DNA of 30,465 nucleotides from Candidatus Latescibacterota bacterium (GCA_016209865.1 JACQVL010000218.1:1-30465); one strand, 5' to 3'; positions 5,286-13,066 are shown, counted from the stretch's first letter. The notes: generated from the sequence alone by a model not told the origin. Translations and numbers: made by a program.

Positions 5286-7886
5286 TTATTCCGCCCGCAT
5301 CGCGTCCGCCGCCACCCGCGTCGCCGCTAATCGCGCGGGCCACAGGCCCGCTAAGACGGCCGTCACGACCATCAGCCCCACCGCCTGTACGAACACCACC
5401 GGATCGACCGTCATCCTGATGCTCCATCCGAAGAACTGTTTGTTGATGACGTAAATCAAGAGAATAGAGAGCGCCACTCCGCACACGCAGCCCATCAGCG
5501 CCCCGATCAGCCCCAGCAATCCGCTTTCGACGAGCACCATTGTGTGCACCTGCCGCCGCAACGCGCCCACCGCGCGCAGCACGCCAATCTCCCGGCCGCG
5601 CTGCAGGATGAGCGCCGTCAGCGTGCTGATGACGCCTAAGACCGCGACGACGATGGCGATCGCCTGCAGAGCATAGGTAATCTGGAACGTCTGGTCGAAC
5701 ACCGCCAGCACGCGTTCGCGGAGGCCGCGGTTGGGCATGATATGCAGGACGATCCGGCGGCCTGCCGCTTCGATGAAGCGGGTACGGACCTGATCGACGC
5801 TGGCTCCGGGTTTCACGTACATCGCCAGGCTCTCGGTTCGTGGGTCGTTCCACAGCCGGGCGAAGACCTGGCGATCCATCAGGATGGCGCCCGCGTCTGT
5901 GCTGTAGTCGTAGAAGACCCCGGCGACCGACAGGACGGCCGTCCCGGTCGGCGTCAGCACCCTCACCGTATCCCCGGCATCCACACGATGGCGGTAGGAA
6001 AAACTCTCCGTCACCACGACGCCGTTCCCGGAACGAGCGCGGGCGATGACCTCAGCCGAGTTCCCGCGGATGAACTGGAGACGGCCATACTGCTGCTGGA
6101 TGTCGAAATCGACGGCAGCGACGTAGGCAATCTTGCCCTCGTAGGTGATCCGGACGCTCCGGTACGTGTTCACCGCCGCGACGCCCGGGATGTGCCGGGC
6201 GATCTCCACCAGGTCGGGCGGCAGGACCGTCGCGCTCCCAGTCACCCGCCGGCCGACCGGCTCGACGTAGAGGTCGCCCCGGATCGTCTGGTTGATCCAC
6301 AGGTCGACCGTCTGGCGGAAACTGCTGACCATGATCGACAGTCCGACCATCATGCCGACCGCCACCATCAGCGCCGCGACGACGACACTCGTCCGCGCCA
6401 CCGCGTCGCGCAGGTAGCGGGCTCCTAACACCCCCTCGATCCCGGCAACCAGGCGCATCAGCGGCCCGGTCAGGTGTTCCATCAGCAGCGTAAATCCAGG
6501 AGCGACGAGCGAGAAGCCCACGAGCAGGAGGAACGCGCTGACGAACCCGCCGAACGGCCGCCGCTGGCTCACCGTCCACAGCGCGACGGCGCTCGCCATG
6601 ACCAGCGTCCCGACGCCCGCCGCCGTCCACCGGCCGATGGACAGGGGCATGGCTTCGATCAGGATGCCCTGTCTGACCGTGACGTTGGGGACGGTGCGGG
6701 CCGCCTCGAACGCGGGCGCCAACGCGGAGAGGAGGGACATCCCGACGCCTAACGCGAACCCCTGGAGAAAGATGACGGGATCGAGGTACAGGTTCCTGGC
6801 GTGGACGACCAGGTAGAGGTCGGTCAGCGTCCGTGAGATCGAGCCGAGGGTGGCTTTGGCCAGCACCGTCCCGGCCGCCAGGCCGACCGCGCTGCCCACG
6901 ACGCCCAAGAACAGCGCCTCGCTCATGAACTGCCCCATCACCTGACGCCGGGTGACCCCGATGCTCCGCAGGATGCCGATCTCGCGCCGCCGGCGCAGGA
7001 CGGCCATGGAGACCGCGTTGAAGATCAGGAACGTCGAGACGAACAGAGCAATGAACGAGAGGGCGGTCAGGCTCAGCCGGAAGGCGCTGACCATGTTCTC
7101 CACCTGCTGAGTCCGCCCCTGAGGCTGGCCGACTTCCGCGTGCGGCGGCAGCAGCGGCTGAAGAGCGGCCTGCACCGCCTCCTTCTGGCCGGGATCGACG
7201 AGCAGGTCGATCCGGTCGAGTGTGCCGTACCGATGGAACACCTCCTGCGCCGTGGCGATGTCCATGATCACCACGTTCCCGCCCATCGCCTGCTGGAATT
7301 CCTGCGACTCGATGATCTGGCGGATCGTCAGGACGACCGGCTGTCCGGCGGAGAGGAGGGTGAGAGCCTCCCCTTGCTTCAGATGATGCCGGTTGGCCAG
7401 CGTCCGGGTGACGGCGACGCCGCGGGGGTCGGCGAGGAAGTCGAGCAGGGCGCTCCGGTCGCCGCGCCGGGGGGACTCGTACCGCGCGAACGGGGCTTCG
7501 GAGAAGAGGTCAACCCCCAGGACGAGCAGTGTCTCGTTGTACGGGCCTCGATCTCCGGACGTGTAGAGACTTTTGCCGTCCGGCTTACCCGGAGCCGCTA
7601 AGGCGTACGTCTGGACGACGGGGGCGGCCGCCTGCACCCCCGGTACCGCGCGCACCTTCGGGTAGATGCGTTCATCGAACCCCTCAGAGTCCGACACCAC
7701 CTGCAGGTTCGCCTTCCCGGCCACCGCATCGACGGTATCGGCGAAGGACGCCAGGGCCGAGTGGTTGGCCAGACGGATGCTGACGAACACCGCCACGCCC
7801 AGCGCGACGCCCAGGACGGTGAGCAGCGTCCGGCCGCGTTCCTGGAAGAGATGCCGGCATGTGATCCAGCGGAAGAGGGGGCGCAT
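5286..7886 (-). CDS. ABC transporter permease with two FtsX domains
   Basis: An 866-residue inner-membrane permease of the LolC/E-MacB type. A first membrane helix near residues 20-42 is followed by a periplasmic core. Then comes FtsX domain 1 at roughly 265-400 (RRRREIGILRSIG coupling helix), a central set of helices at about 415-530, a second periplasmic core, and FtsX domain 2 at about 735-866 (QRGREIGVLRAVGA). This is the fused two-unit form seen in Att/Dev-type exporters, so one polypeptide could pair with an ATPase dimer. It probably moves a lipid-like molecule or lipoprotein out of the inner membrane, with the AttH-like protein as acceptor (inference from context). The ATG at 7886 lacks a Shine-Dalgarno; a four-unit heptamer array ends 7 bases upstream of it. 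Confidence 0.88.
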   Translation of the reverse strand: MRPLFRWITCRHLFQERGRTLLTVLGVALGVAVFVSIRLANHSALASFADTVDAVAGKANLQVVSDSEGFDERIYPKVRAVPGVQAAAPVVQTYALAAPGKPDGKSLYTSGDRGPYNETLLVLGVDLFSEAPFARYESPRRGDRSALLDFLADPRGVAVTRTLANRHHLKQGEALTLLSAGQPVVLTIRQIIESQEFQQAMGGNVVIMDIATAQEVFHRYGTLDRIDLLVDPGQKEAVQAALQPLLPPHAEVGQPQGRTQQVENMVSAFRLSLTALSFIALFVSTFLIFNAVSMAVLRRRREIGILRSIGVTRRQVMGQFMSEALFLGVVGSAVGLAAGTVLAKATLGSISRTLTDLYLVVHARNLYLDPVIFLQGFALGVGMSLLSALAPAFEAARTVPNVTVRQGILIEAMPLSIGRWTAAGVGTLVMASAVALWTVSQRRPFGGFVSAFLLLVGFSLVAPGFTLLMEHLTGPLMRLVAGIEGVLGARYLRDAVARTSVVVAALMVAVGMMVGLSIMVSSFRQTVDLWINQTIRGDLYVEPVGRRVTGSATVLPPDLVEIARHIPGVAAVNTYRSVRITYEGKIAYVAAVDFDIQQQYGRLQFIRGNSAEVIARARSGNGVVVTESFSYRHRVDAGDTVRVLTPTGTAVLSVAGVFYDYSTDAGAILMDRQVFARLWNDPRTESLAMYVKPGASVDQVRTRFIEAAGRRIVLHIMPNRGLRERVLAVFDQTFQITYALQAIAIVVAVLGVISTLTALILQRGREIGVLRAVGALRRQVHTMVLVESGLLGLIGALMGCVCGVALSILLIYVINKQFFGWSIRMTVDPVVFVQAVGLMVVTAVLAGLWPARLAATRVAADAMRAE

Positions 7887-7893
7887 AAGAATA

Positions 7894-7921
7894 GGGGTCA
7901 GGAGTCAGGGGTCAGGGGTCA
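7894..7921. repeat. Heptamer array (GGGGTCA)x4
   Basis: Four units: GGGGTCA, GGAGTCA, GGGGTCA, GGGGTCA. The array is 7 bases upstream of the permease start. Its reverse complement recurs at 8051-8078 with the same variant pattern, so the gap between ATPase and permease is bounded by inverted arrays. Confidence 0.88.
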
Positions 7922-8050
7922 GTAAAGATCGTCGATAAATAGTGAGAATGAATAATCTTCATCTGTTACACAGAACCGGTATCCGCTGCATCATGAAATA
8001 GTATTTCAGCCCAGGACTCGCCCAAGTTTTGTTACGCAACCTTGTTTTCC

Positions 8051-8078
8051 TGACCCCTGACTCCCGACCCCTGACCCC
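8051..8078. repeat. Heptamer array (TGACCCC)x4, inverted partner
   Basis: Four units: TGACCCC, TGACTCC, CGACCCC, TGACCCC. The array lies 3 bases from the ATPase stop codon and is inverted relative to 7894-7921; together they could close a stem of about 28 bases around a loop of about 130. The loop sequence (7922-8050) is AT-richer and shows no gene or recognised RNA. Confidence 0.88.
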
Positions 8079-8081
8079 CAA

Positions 8082-8819
8082 TCATTTCATCTCATCCCTC
8101 ACAACCTGCCCGTCGCGCAACTCCACCACCCGGTCCGCCACCGCCGCCGCTTCCCGGCTGTGGGTGACCAGGACGACCGTCGCCCCGTGCTGCTGTCCGA
8201 GTTGGCGCAGGAGGGTGATCACCTGATCGGCCGTCCGCGAATCGAGGTTGCCGGTCGGCTCATCGGCCAGGACGAGCATGGGGGAGTGGATGAGCGCGCG
8301 GGCCAGGGCGGTGCGCTGCAGCTCCCCGCCGGAGAGGGTATGCGGGCGGGCGTCACGGCGGTGGCTCAGGTCGACTTCTTCGAGCAGTCTCTCAGCGCGG
8401 GCGAGCACCTCGTCCTCCGGTTCACCCGACAGCAGAGCCGGGAGGGCGACGTTCTCTCTGACGGAAAGCGTGGAGAGCAGGTTGAAGAACTGGTACACCA
8501 TCCCGATCTGCTCGCGCCGCAGGCGGGTCAGGTCGTCGTCCGTCATGCGGCTCAGTTCGTGTTCGCCCACCCAGATGCGACCGGAGGTGGGCGTGTCGAT
8601 CCCGGCTAAGAGGTTCAGCAGGGTGCTCTTCCCGGAGCCGCTCCGGCCGACGACGGCGAGACATTGTCCGGATGGGATGTCGAGCGACAGGTGCTCGATC
8701 GCGCGGACGCGCTGGGCGCCCACGGCGTACTCTTTGACCACGTCCACCAGACAGACGGCGAGGGGGCTGGACGGCGGGCGTTCAGAAGCGGGACTGATCG
8801 TACGAGTCGGTTGGATCAT
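8082..8819 (-). CDS. LolD/MacB-type ABC transporter ATPase
   Basis: A 245-residue nucleotide-binding subunit with a complete set of motifs: Walker A GRSGSGKST at residues 58-66, Q-loop MVYQFFNLL, signature LSGGELQRTALARAL, Walker B LVLADEP, and the switch histidine in LVTHS. The sequence style (VKEYAVG, GNLDSRTAD) is that of the LolD/MacB/FtsE export branch. It energises the FtsX permease encoded downstream. I prefer the ATG at 8819; the frame also contains a GTG at 8831, but that GTG lies inside a heptamer repeat. No clear Shine-Dalgarno precedes either codon. The 262-base spacing to the permease is unusually long for such a pair and is filled by inverted heptamer arrays. Confidence 0.9.
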   Translation of the reverse strand: MIQPTRTISPASERPPSSPLAVCLVDVVKEYAVGAQRVRAIEHLSLDIPSGQCLAVVGRSGSGKSTLLNLLAGIDTPTSGRIWVGEHELSRMTDDDLTRLRREQIGMVYQFFNLLSTLSVRENVALPALLSGEPEDEVLARAERLLEEVDLSHRRDARPHTLSGGELQRTALARALIHSPMLVLADEPTGNLDSRTADQVITLLRQLGQQHGATVVLVTHSREAAAVADRVVELRDGQVVRDEMK

Positions 8820-8824
8820 TTTAC

Positions 8825-8845
8825 TTGTCACTGGTCACTCGTCAC
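8825..8845. repeat. Heptamer array (NNGTCAC)x3
   Basis: Three units: TTGTCAC, TGGTCAC, TCGTCAC, placed 5 bases upstream of the ATPase start codon at 8819. The array occupies the place where a ribosome-binding site would be expected. Confidence 0.82.
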
Positions 8846-8864
8846 TGTTGTTCACCTTTCCCCC

Positions 8865-10199
8865 TCAATACTTCTGATACCGATCCCGCAGCCACGTCTG
8901 CCGGGTATCGAGCGGCACTTCCTTCCCGGCGATGATCAGGTGCTTGACGTGCGACCGGATCTGCAGCGGATCCCCATCCCAGACGACGATGTTGGCGACC
9001 TTGCCGGCTTCCAGACTGCCCAGCCGGTCCGCGACGCCCAAGATGTTCGCCGTGGTGATCGTCACCGCCCTCAGCGCCGTCTCAGGAGAGAGACCGTACG
9101 CCACCGACTGCGCGGCGATGTAGGGCAGGTTGCGGACCTGATGGGCGGTTGACGTGGTGAACGCGAACGTCACGCCCGCTTTCTCCAGCCGGCCCGCCAT
9201 CCGGAAGTAGTAATCGTACGGCTGCCGGTCGCTGGGCGCGCGGTACGTCGCATCGAAGAGGATGGGGATATTCCGGCTTTTGATCTCGTCGAGCAGCGGG
9301 TCGGCCTCATCTGCGCCGAGCAGGACGGCCTTCAGCTTGAACTCGTCCGCGATGTGGAGGGCGGCGCGGATTTCCTGGACTTCCCGGCAGAAGAAGATCG
9401 CCGGAATCTCGCCCTTCAGTACCTTGCCGAGCGCGTCTTTGTTAAGGTCCACAGCGGGCGGGGTTTTCTTTTCCGGGGCTTTCTCCCCCTTCTTCGGCGC
9501 TGCGGGCTGCTCCGCTTTGGTCTTCTTGTCGATGTACTCTTGCGCGTCGTACAGCTCCTGACGGATCATCGCCACGATGCCCGGCCGGGTGCCCGGCGGC
9601 GCCCCTCCGGCTCTCCGGGCGCTGTTGTTGATGGAGAACACCAGCCCGGCGGGGGCTTTGACCAGCATCTCGTCGACCACTCGTCCGTTCAGGTTGATGA
9701 TCGCCGTCAGCCCGTCGATCGGGTTGCCCGTCCCCGGTGAGGTCATCACCGTCGTGATGCCGTTGACGCGCGTGACCGGGATGACCTCGCTGTCGGACGC
9801 GATCGCCCAGGCGGTCTCGACGGCCGCGGTGTTCGTCTTCGTCCGCTCCTCCGTGTCATCGGTCATCCGGTCTGCCGGCACTTCGACCAGACCAACCGTG
9901 GTGTTCGGGTCGATCATGCCGGGATAGACGAGCAGTCCACGCGCATCGATCACCTTCACGCCGGCAGGGACAGGAATCCCCTGGCCGATCGCCGCGATCG
10001 TCCCGCCCCGCACGATGACCGTCCCGTTCTCGATGATGCCTTTTGTCACCGTCACCACCCGCCCGCCGGTGATCGCCAGGTCCTGGGCGAAGAGCAAGGA
10101 CGAAGGACAAAGGACGAAGGACAAAGCAAAGACGAAGGACAAAGGATGAAGGACGAAGAGGAACAGAAAGCTGTGCAGATCACGAATTCGGTTTATCAT
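8865..10199 (-). CDS. Exported amidohydrolase-like pseudoenzyme
   Basis: A 444-residue amidohydrolase-fold protein, paralogous to the next gene upstream. The fold is clear (AITGGRVVTV at 42-51, VYPGMID at 91-97, GSLEAGKVANIVVWDGDP near the end). However, every metal ligand of the paralogue is replaced: the HxH histidines by N99 and T101, the third histidine by F270, the fourth by G295 and the aspartate by S350. Hydrolase activity of the usual kind is therefore unlikely; it may bind ligand or partner the active paralogue. A Lys/Pro/Ala-rich insertion lies at about 226-249. The signal peptide (residues 10-38, cleavage after LFA) is encoded largely by a heptamer repeat. The ATG at 10199 follows GAGGGA. 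Both proteins should be periplasmic. Confidence 0.85.
   Translation of the reverse strand: MINRIRDLHSFLFLFVLHPLSFVFALSFVLCPSSLLFAQDLAITGGRVVTVTKGIIENGTVIVRGGTIAAIGQGIPVPAGVKVIDARGLLVYPGMIDPNTTVGLVEVPADRMTDDTEERTKTNTAAVETAWAIASDSEVIPVTRVNGITTVMTSPGTGNPIDGLTAIINLNGRVVDEMLVKAPAGLVFSINNSARRAGGAPPGTRPGIVAMIRQELYDAQEYIDKKTKAEQPAAPKKGEKAPEKKTPPAVDLNKDALGKVLKGEIPAIFFCREVQEIRAALHIADEFKLKAVLLGADEADPLLDEIKSRNIPILFDATYRAPSDRQPYDYYFRMAGRLEKAGVTFAFTTSTAHQVRNLPYIAAQSVAYGLSPETALRAVTITTANILGVADRLGSLEAGKVANIVVWDGDPLQIRSHVKHLIIAGKEVPLDTRQTWLRDRYQKY
10096..10155. repeat. Heptamer array (AAGGACR) inside a coding region
   Basis: Seven near-perfect units of AAGGACG/AAGGACA with one irregular 11-base interruption at 10124-10134. 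It lies wholly within the coding sequence of the degenerate amidohydrolase and encodes the hydrophobic core of its signal peptide (period of seven residues, FVLxPLS-like). Its inverted partner lies at 10254-10281, upstream of the start codon. Confidence 0.9.
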
Positions 10200-10253
10200 A
10201 ATGGTCCCTCACGGTGAATTCAAGACGCCATAACGACAAGAGAGGTTAGCTTT

Positions 10254-10281
10254 TTCGTACTTCGTCCTTCGTACTTTGTCC
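10254..10281. repeat. Heptamer array (TTCGTMC)x4
   Basis: Four units: TTCGTAC, TTCGTCC, TTCGTAC, TTTGTCC. It is the complement-orientation partner of 10096-10155 and fills most of the gap between the two amidohydrolase genes. Confidence 0.85.
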
Positions 10282-10297
10282 TTCATAAATTCTGTCC

Positions 10298-11542
10298 TTA
10301 TTTCGTGATGTCGAAGTACACCTCTCCCTCGATCAGTGTCATCACAACTTTGCTGAAGCTGTCGAACGGATGCCGGTCGAACACCGCTAAGTCAGCGTCC
10401 TTCCCCGCCTCGAGGCTGCCCGTGCGCTTGTCGATGCCCAGCGCCTTCGCCGCGTTGAGGGTGATCATCCGGAGCGCATCCTGTTCCGAGACGTCGCTGT
10501 ACTTGATCGTCTTCGCCGCTTCCTGGTACAGCCGTCGCATGAAATCGTCGCTGTCGGACTTGATGACCGCGTTCACCCCTTGACGCAGGCACATCGCCGC
10601 GTTGTACGGGATGGCGTCGTACGCTTCCCACTTGTACCCCCACCAGTCCGCGAACGTGGCGATGCTCACCCCACGTTTGGCGATCTCATCCGCGACCTTG
10701 TACGCTTCGAGACAATGACTCAGGACATCCACCTTCACCTTGTATTCATCGATAATCTTCATCAACTGGACGATCTCGCTCGCGGAGTAGCAGTGACAAT
10801 CGACGTGGATCTCCCCCTTGAGCACCTTCGAGAGGTTCTCCAGTTGCAGATCCCGCTTCGGGGCCTCCGCCGACTTCTCCCCGTTCTTCACTTTCCGGTC
10901 GTACTCGTCCCACTTCTGCTGGTATTCCTTTGCCTTGTTCAGGTTGTCCCGCAGGACGTAGAAGACGCCCATGCGGGTGGACGGCGTCTGGCTACGATTC
11001 CCGTAGACACGCTTCGGGTTCTCCCCCAACGCCCATTTCATCTGCCGCGGCGCGTCGGGAATGATCATGTTCTCTATTTTCCGGCCGTACTTGAGCTTGA
11101 CCGTCTGACAGACGCCGCCGATGACGTTCGCGCTCCCGTGCATCAGCTTGGCGGTCGTCACTCCGCCCGCGACCGCACGAAAGATGGCGGGGGCATCCGG
11201 GACGATCGCGTCGAGCATGTCGACCTGGGCGGTGACCGGGCTCGTCACTTCGTTGATGTCCCCGTCCAGGGCGATGTGCGCGTGCGTGTCGATGATTCCC
11301 GGCGTGATGAATTGACCGGTCAGGTCGAGGACCTTCGTCCCGGCGGGCGCGTCCACGTTCTGCCCGATCGCGGCGATCTTCCCGTTCCGGATGAGGATCG
11401 ACCCGTTCGGGATCGTCCCGTTAGCGGCGGTCAGAATCGTCGCGCCTCGGAGGAGCAGGTCTTCAGCCCGCGCGGCCGGGAGTAGGAACAGGAGCATGAT
11501 GACAACGGTCATGCTGAGAACGATGCGGCTCTGGAAACGCAT
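10298..11542 (-). CDS. Exported metal-dependent amidohydrolase
   Basis: A 414-residue member of the amidohydrolase superfamily (imidazolonepropionase/prolidase-like branch) with a signal peptide ending at about A26 (PAARA). The metal site is intact: H87 and H89 in IDTHAH, H250 in DCHCYS, H276 in VLSHCLEA, and an aspartate (D330 or D332) in KSDSDD. It should hydrolyse a C-N bond of a small periplasmic substrate with a one- or two-metal centre; the substrate is unknown. An insertion at about 203-233 with charged residues corresponds to the Lys/Pro-rich insertion in the downstream paralogue. The ATG at 11542 follows AAGGAGG. The downstream paralogue starts 98 bases after the stop, so the two are likely co-transcribed and may form a hetero-oligomer. 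Confidence 0.88.
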   Translation of the reverse strand: MRFQSRIVLSMTVVIMLLFLLPAARAEDLLLRGATILTAANGTIPNGSILIRNGKIAAIGQNVDAPAGTKVLDLTGQFITPGIIDTHAHIALDGDINEVTSPVTAQVDMLDAIVPDAPAIFRAVAGGVTTAKLMHGSANVIGGVCQTVKLKYGRKIENMIIPDAPRQMKWALGENPKRVYGNRSQTPSTRMGVFYVLRDNLNKAKEYQQKWDEYDRKVKNGEKSAEAPKRDLQLENLSKVLKGEIHVDCHCYSASEIVQLMKIIDEYKVKVDVLSHCLEAYKVADEIAKRGVSIATFADWWGYKWEAYDAIPYNAAMCLRQGVNAVIKSDSDDFMRRLYQEAAKTIKYSDVSEQDALRMITLNAAKALGIDKRTGSLEAGKDADLAVFDRHPFDSFSKVVMTLIEGEVYFDITK

Positions 11543-11567
11543 AGCGCCTCCTTAATGACGGGTCGGA

Positions 11568-11590
11568 GGGGCGAGGCAGCGCCTCGCCCC
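11568..11590. repeat. Hairpin of the GGGGCGAGGC type
   Basis: A perfect stem GGGGCGAGGC/GCCTCGCCCC with a 3-base loop. It lies 8 bases downstream of the stop of the 141-residue gene and 25 bases upstream of the amidohydrolase start. There is no T-run, so it is more likely a member of the GTAGGGGCG hairpin family than a terminator. Confidence 0.65.
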
Positions 11591-11598
11591 GAATGCCC

Positions 11599-12024
11599 TC
11601 ACCCGCGCTTATAGTACACCCGATCTAATTTCTTCAGGGCCGTCACTCCCAGTTCACAGAGGCGCTTCCACACGCTCTCCTCTTGCTCAAACCGGCCCCA
11701 GGGATCGCTCAAGAAATGGACCTCGAAGTAGTGCATCTCCGGGTCTCCGTAGAGCTCCCCGAACTCTTTCGGCGTAAAGTACCGGATGTTGCGGTGGTAG
11801 GGTAACTCCAGCTTGTTGAGGATCCGCTTGAAATACGCCCACACTTCTTCATCGGACATGTCCATGTCGTAGAACTGGAGACATGCCCCGTAGCCGTGGA
11901 GATAGTTGCACGGCCCGAACAGCGAAATCTCGAAGTCCTCCCCGGCAAAGTGTGGCTCCCCGTTCTCTTCCCAATACCCTCGGCCTACGTTGGGACGTTT
12001 CGCCTTCTGTGCGGGAGTCAGCAT
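11599..12024 (-). CDS. Uncharacterised small protein
   Basis: I do not recognise this 141-residue protein. It is soluble, has no signal peptide or membrane segment, and is rich in aromatic residues and acidic/basic pairs (for example YDMDMSDEEVWAYF at 52-65 and YGDPEMHYFEVHF at 92-104). Three cysteines occur singly (C39, C48, C123). It is very likely real: a strong AAAGGAG precedes the ATG at 12024, and a promoter with a perfect TTGACA box lies upstream. It is transcribed divergently from the short-chain dehydrogenase gene and faces it across a compact control region, so it may share regulation or substrate with it. A hairpin-forming inverted repeat lies in its predicted 5' leader. Confidence 0.75.
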   Translation of the reverse strand: MLTPAQKAKRPNVGRGYWEENGEPHFAGEDFEISLFGPCNYLHGYGACLQFYDMDMSDEEVWAYFKRILNKLELPYHRNIRYFTPKEFGELYGDPEMHYFEVHFLSDPWGRFEQEESVWKRLCELGVTALKKLDRVYYKRG

Positions 12025-12062
12025 GTGATCTCCTTTGAGGAATGGGTGAACATCGATGAGGA

Positions 12063-12084
12063 CACGTTTGCGCGTTCAAACGTG
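12063..12084. promoter_or_regulatory. Inverted repeat in leader of the 141-residue gene
   Basis: Perfect 8-base arms CACGTTTG and CAAACGTG are separated by CGCGTT, 39 bases upstream of the ATG at 12024. It lies between the predicted transcript start (about 12104) and the ribosome-binding site, so it could be an operator for a dimeric regulator or an RNA hairpin in the leader. Confidence 0.5.
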
Positions 12085-12110
12085 CGGATACCATCAGAAA
12101 GCCGGGTGTG

Positions 12111-12139
12111 AGGATAGAGCCGGAGGCCGGGTGTGTCAA
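12111..12139 (-). promoter_or_regulatory. Sigma70-type promoter for the 141-residue gene
   Basis: On the minus strand a perfect TTGACA stands 17 bases from TATCCT (four of six). A 10-base direct repeat, GCCGGGTGTG, occurs at 12101-12110 and 12126-12135, spaced 25 bases. One copy covers the expected transcript start and the other overlaps the -35, an arrangement that suits a repressor site. Confidence 0.6.
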
Positions 12140-12155
12140 GGAGAAAAGCGATAGC

Positions 12156-12184
12156 TTGACAAATGCTTTCCATCGTTGTACAGT
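12156..12184 (+). promoter_or_regulatory. Sigma70-type promoter for the dehydrogenase gene
   Basis: A perfect TTGACA stands 17 bases from TACAGT (four of six), about 54 bases before the ATG at 12238. Its -35 is only 16 bases from the -35 of the opposite promoter, so the two promoters stand back to back and could be co-regulated. Confidence 0.6.
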
Positions 12185-12237
12185 ACTGTCGCTCACTGCT
12201 TACCGATTACTGAGGTGATGAGAGAAGGAGCCGTGCG

Positions 12238-12951
12238 ATGAACTATCAGGGGAACGTGGTACTGATTACCGGTGGGACGGGCGCGTTGGGGACGGCAGTG
12301 ACGGGCGCGTTCCTCCGCGCCGGCGCGATGGCGGTCGTCACGTACATCATCGACGCGGAGGTCGAGCCGTTCTACGCCGCGGTGAAGGACCGGCGTCCCC
12401 ACGTGACGCTCTACAAGGCGGACGTGACGAAGGAACGGGATGTCCGGCGCGTCGTGCAGAACACGATCAACAAACACGGCCAGATCGATGTCCTGGTCAA
12501 CATCGCTGGCGGGTTCGTCGGAGGGATTCCAGTCGCCGAGACCCCGGAGGAGAAGTGGGATTTCATGCTCAACCTGAATACGAAATCTGCGTTCCTGTGC
12601 TCGAAGGCGGTGCTCCCGCACATGCTCACCCGCCGGGCCGGCAGGATCGTCAACATCTCCGCGCGGGCCGGGCTGCACGGGTCGGCGGGCCTGGGGGCGT
12701 ACGCGGTCGCCAAGAGCGGGGTGCTCATCCTGACGCAAGCTATAGCGGACGAGGTGAAGGATCAGGGGATCACCGTGAACGCCGTCCTGCCCAGCATCAT
12801 CGACACGCCCGCCAACCGGAAAGCGATGTCGGACGCCGATCACACCCGCTGGGTGCGTCCGGAGGACATCGCCCGCGTGATCCTGTTCTTAGCGTCTGAC
12901 GATGCGCGAGCGATCACCGGGGCGGGGATTCCGGTGTACGGACGGGCATAG
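12238..12951 (+). CDS. Short-chain dehydrogenase/reductase
   Basis: A 237-residue classical SDR. It has the Rossmann cofactor motif TGGTGALG at residues 11-18, D62 (ADVT), NIAGG at 88-92, N113, S141 (VNISARAG) and the catalytic Y155-K159 (YAVAK), with the C-terminal NAVLPSIIDTPANR segment typical of the substrate lid. The basic or acidic discriminator after the second strand is not clear-cut, so the NAD versus NADP preference is open. It should oxidise or reduce a hydroxy/keto group of a small molecule. The ATG at 12238 follows GAAGGAG. It has its own promoter and is followed by a repeat-rich gap, so it is probably monocistronic. Confidence 0.9.
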   Translation: MNYQGNVVLITGGTGALGTAVTGAFLRAGAMAVVTYIIDAEVEPFYAAVKDRRPHVTLYKADVTKERDVRRVVQNTINKHGQIDVLVNIAGGFVGGIPVAETPEEKWDFMLNLNTKSAFLCSKAVLPHMLTRRAGRIVNISARAGLHGSAGLGAYAVAKSGVLILTQAIADEVKDQGITVNAVLPSIIDTPANRKAMSDADHTRWVRPEDIARVILFLASDDARAITGAGIPVYGRA

Positions 12952-12953
12952 AT

Positions 12954-12967
12954 TCGGTGGTCGGTAA
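12954..12967. repeat. Heptamer pair, inverted partner of 13097-13124
   Basis: Two units, TCGGTGG and TCGGTAA, immediately after the dehydrogenase stop codon. They are the reverse complement of the units at 13097-13124, so the gap is bounded by inverted arrays. Confidence 0.7.
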
Positions 12968-12972
12968 AAATC

Positions 12973-13024
12973 AGTGACGAGTGACGGGTAAAACTCGGGG
13001 TGCGGGATTCGGGGTACGGGATTC
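12973..13024. repeat. Two further heptamer arrays
   Basis: AGTGACG occurs twice at 12973-12986. The alternating units GGGGTGC, GGGATTC, GGGGTAC, GGGATTC follow at 12997-13024. Three different heptamer types therefore share one 200-base gap. Confidence 0.8.
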
Positions 13025-13066
13025 GGGAAGGGCAGGACAATAAACAGAACCGATCTCTCTGATGTC

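Noticed and set aside
8829-8831. GTG start for the ABC ATPase at 8831
   Set aside because: It lies inside a heptamer unit; the ATG at 8819 is preferred, though neither has a good Shine-Dalgarno.
10580-11485. Plus-strand frame of 301 codons opposite the amidohydrolase
   Set aside because: Arg/Val-rich shadow with no ribosome-binding site; the minus-strand enzyme is certain.
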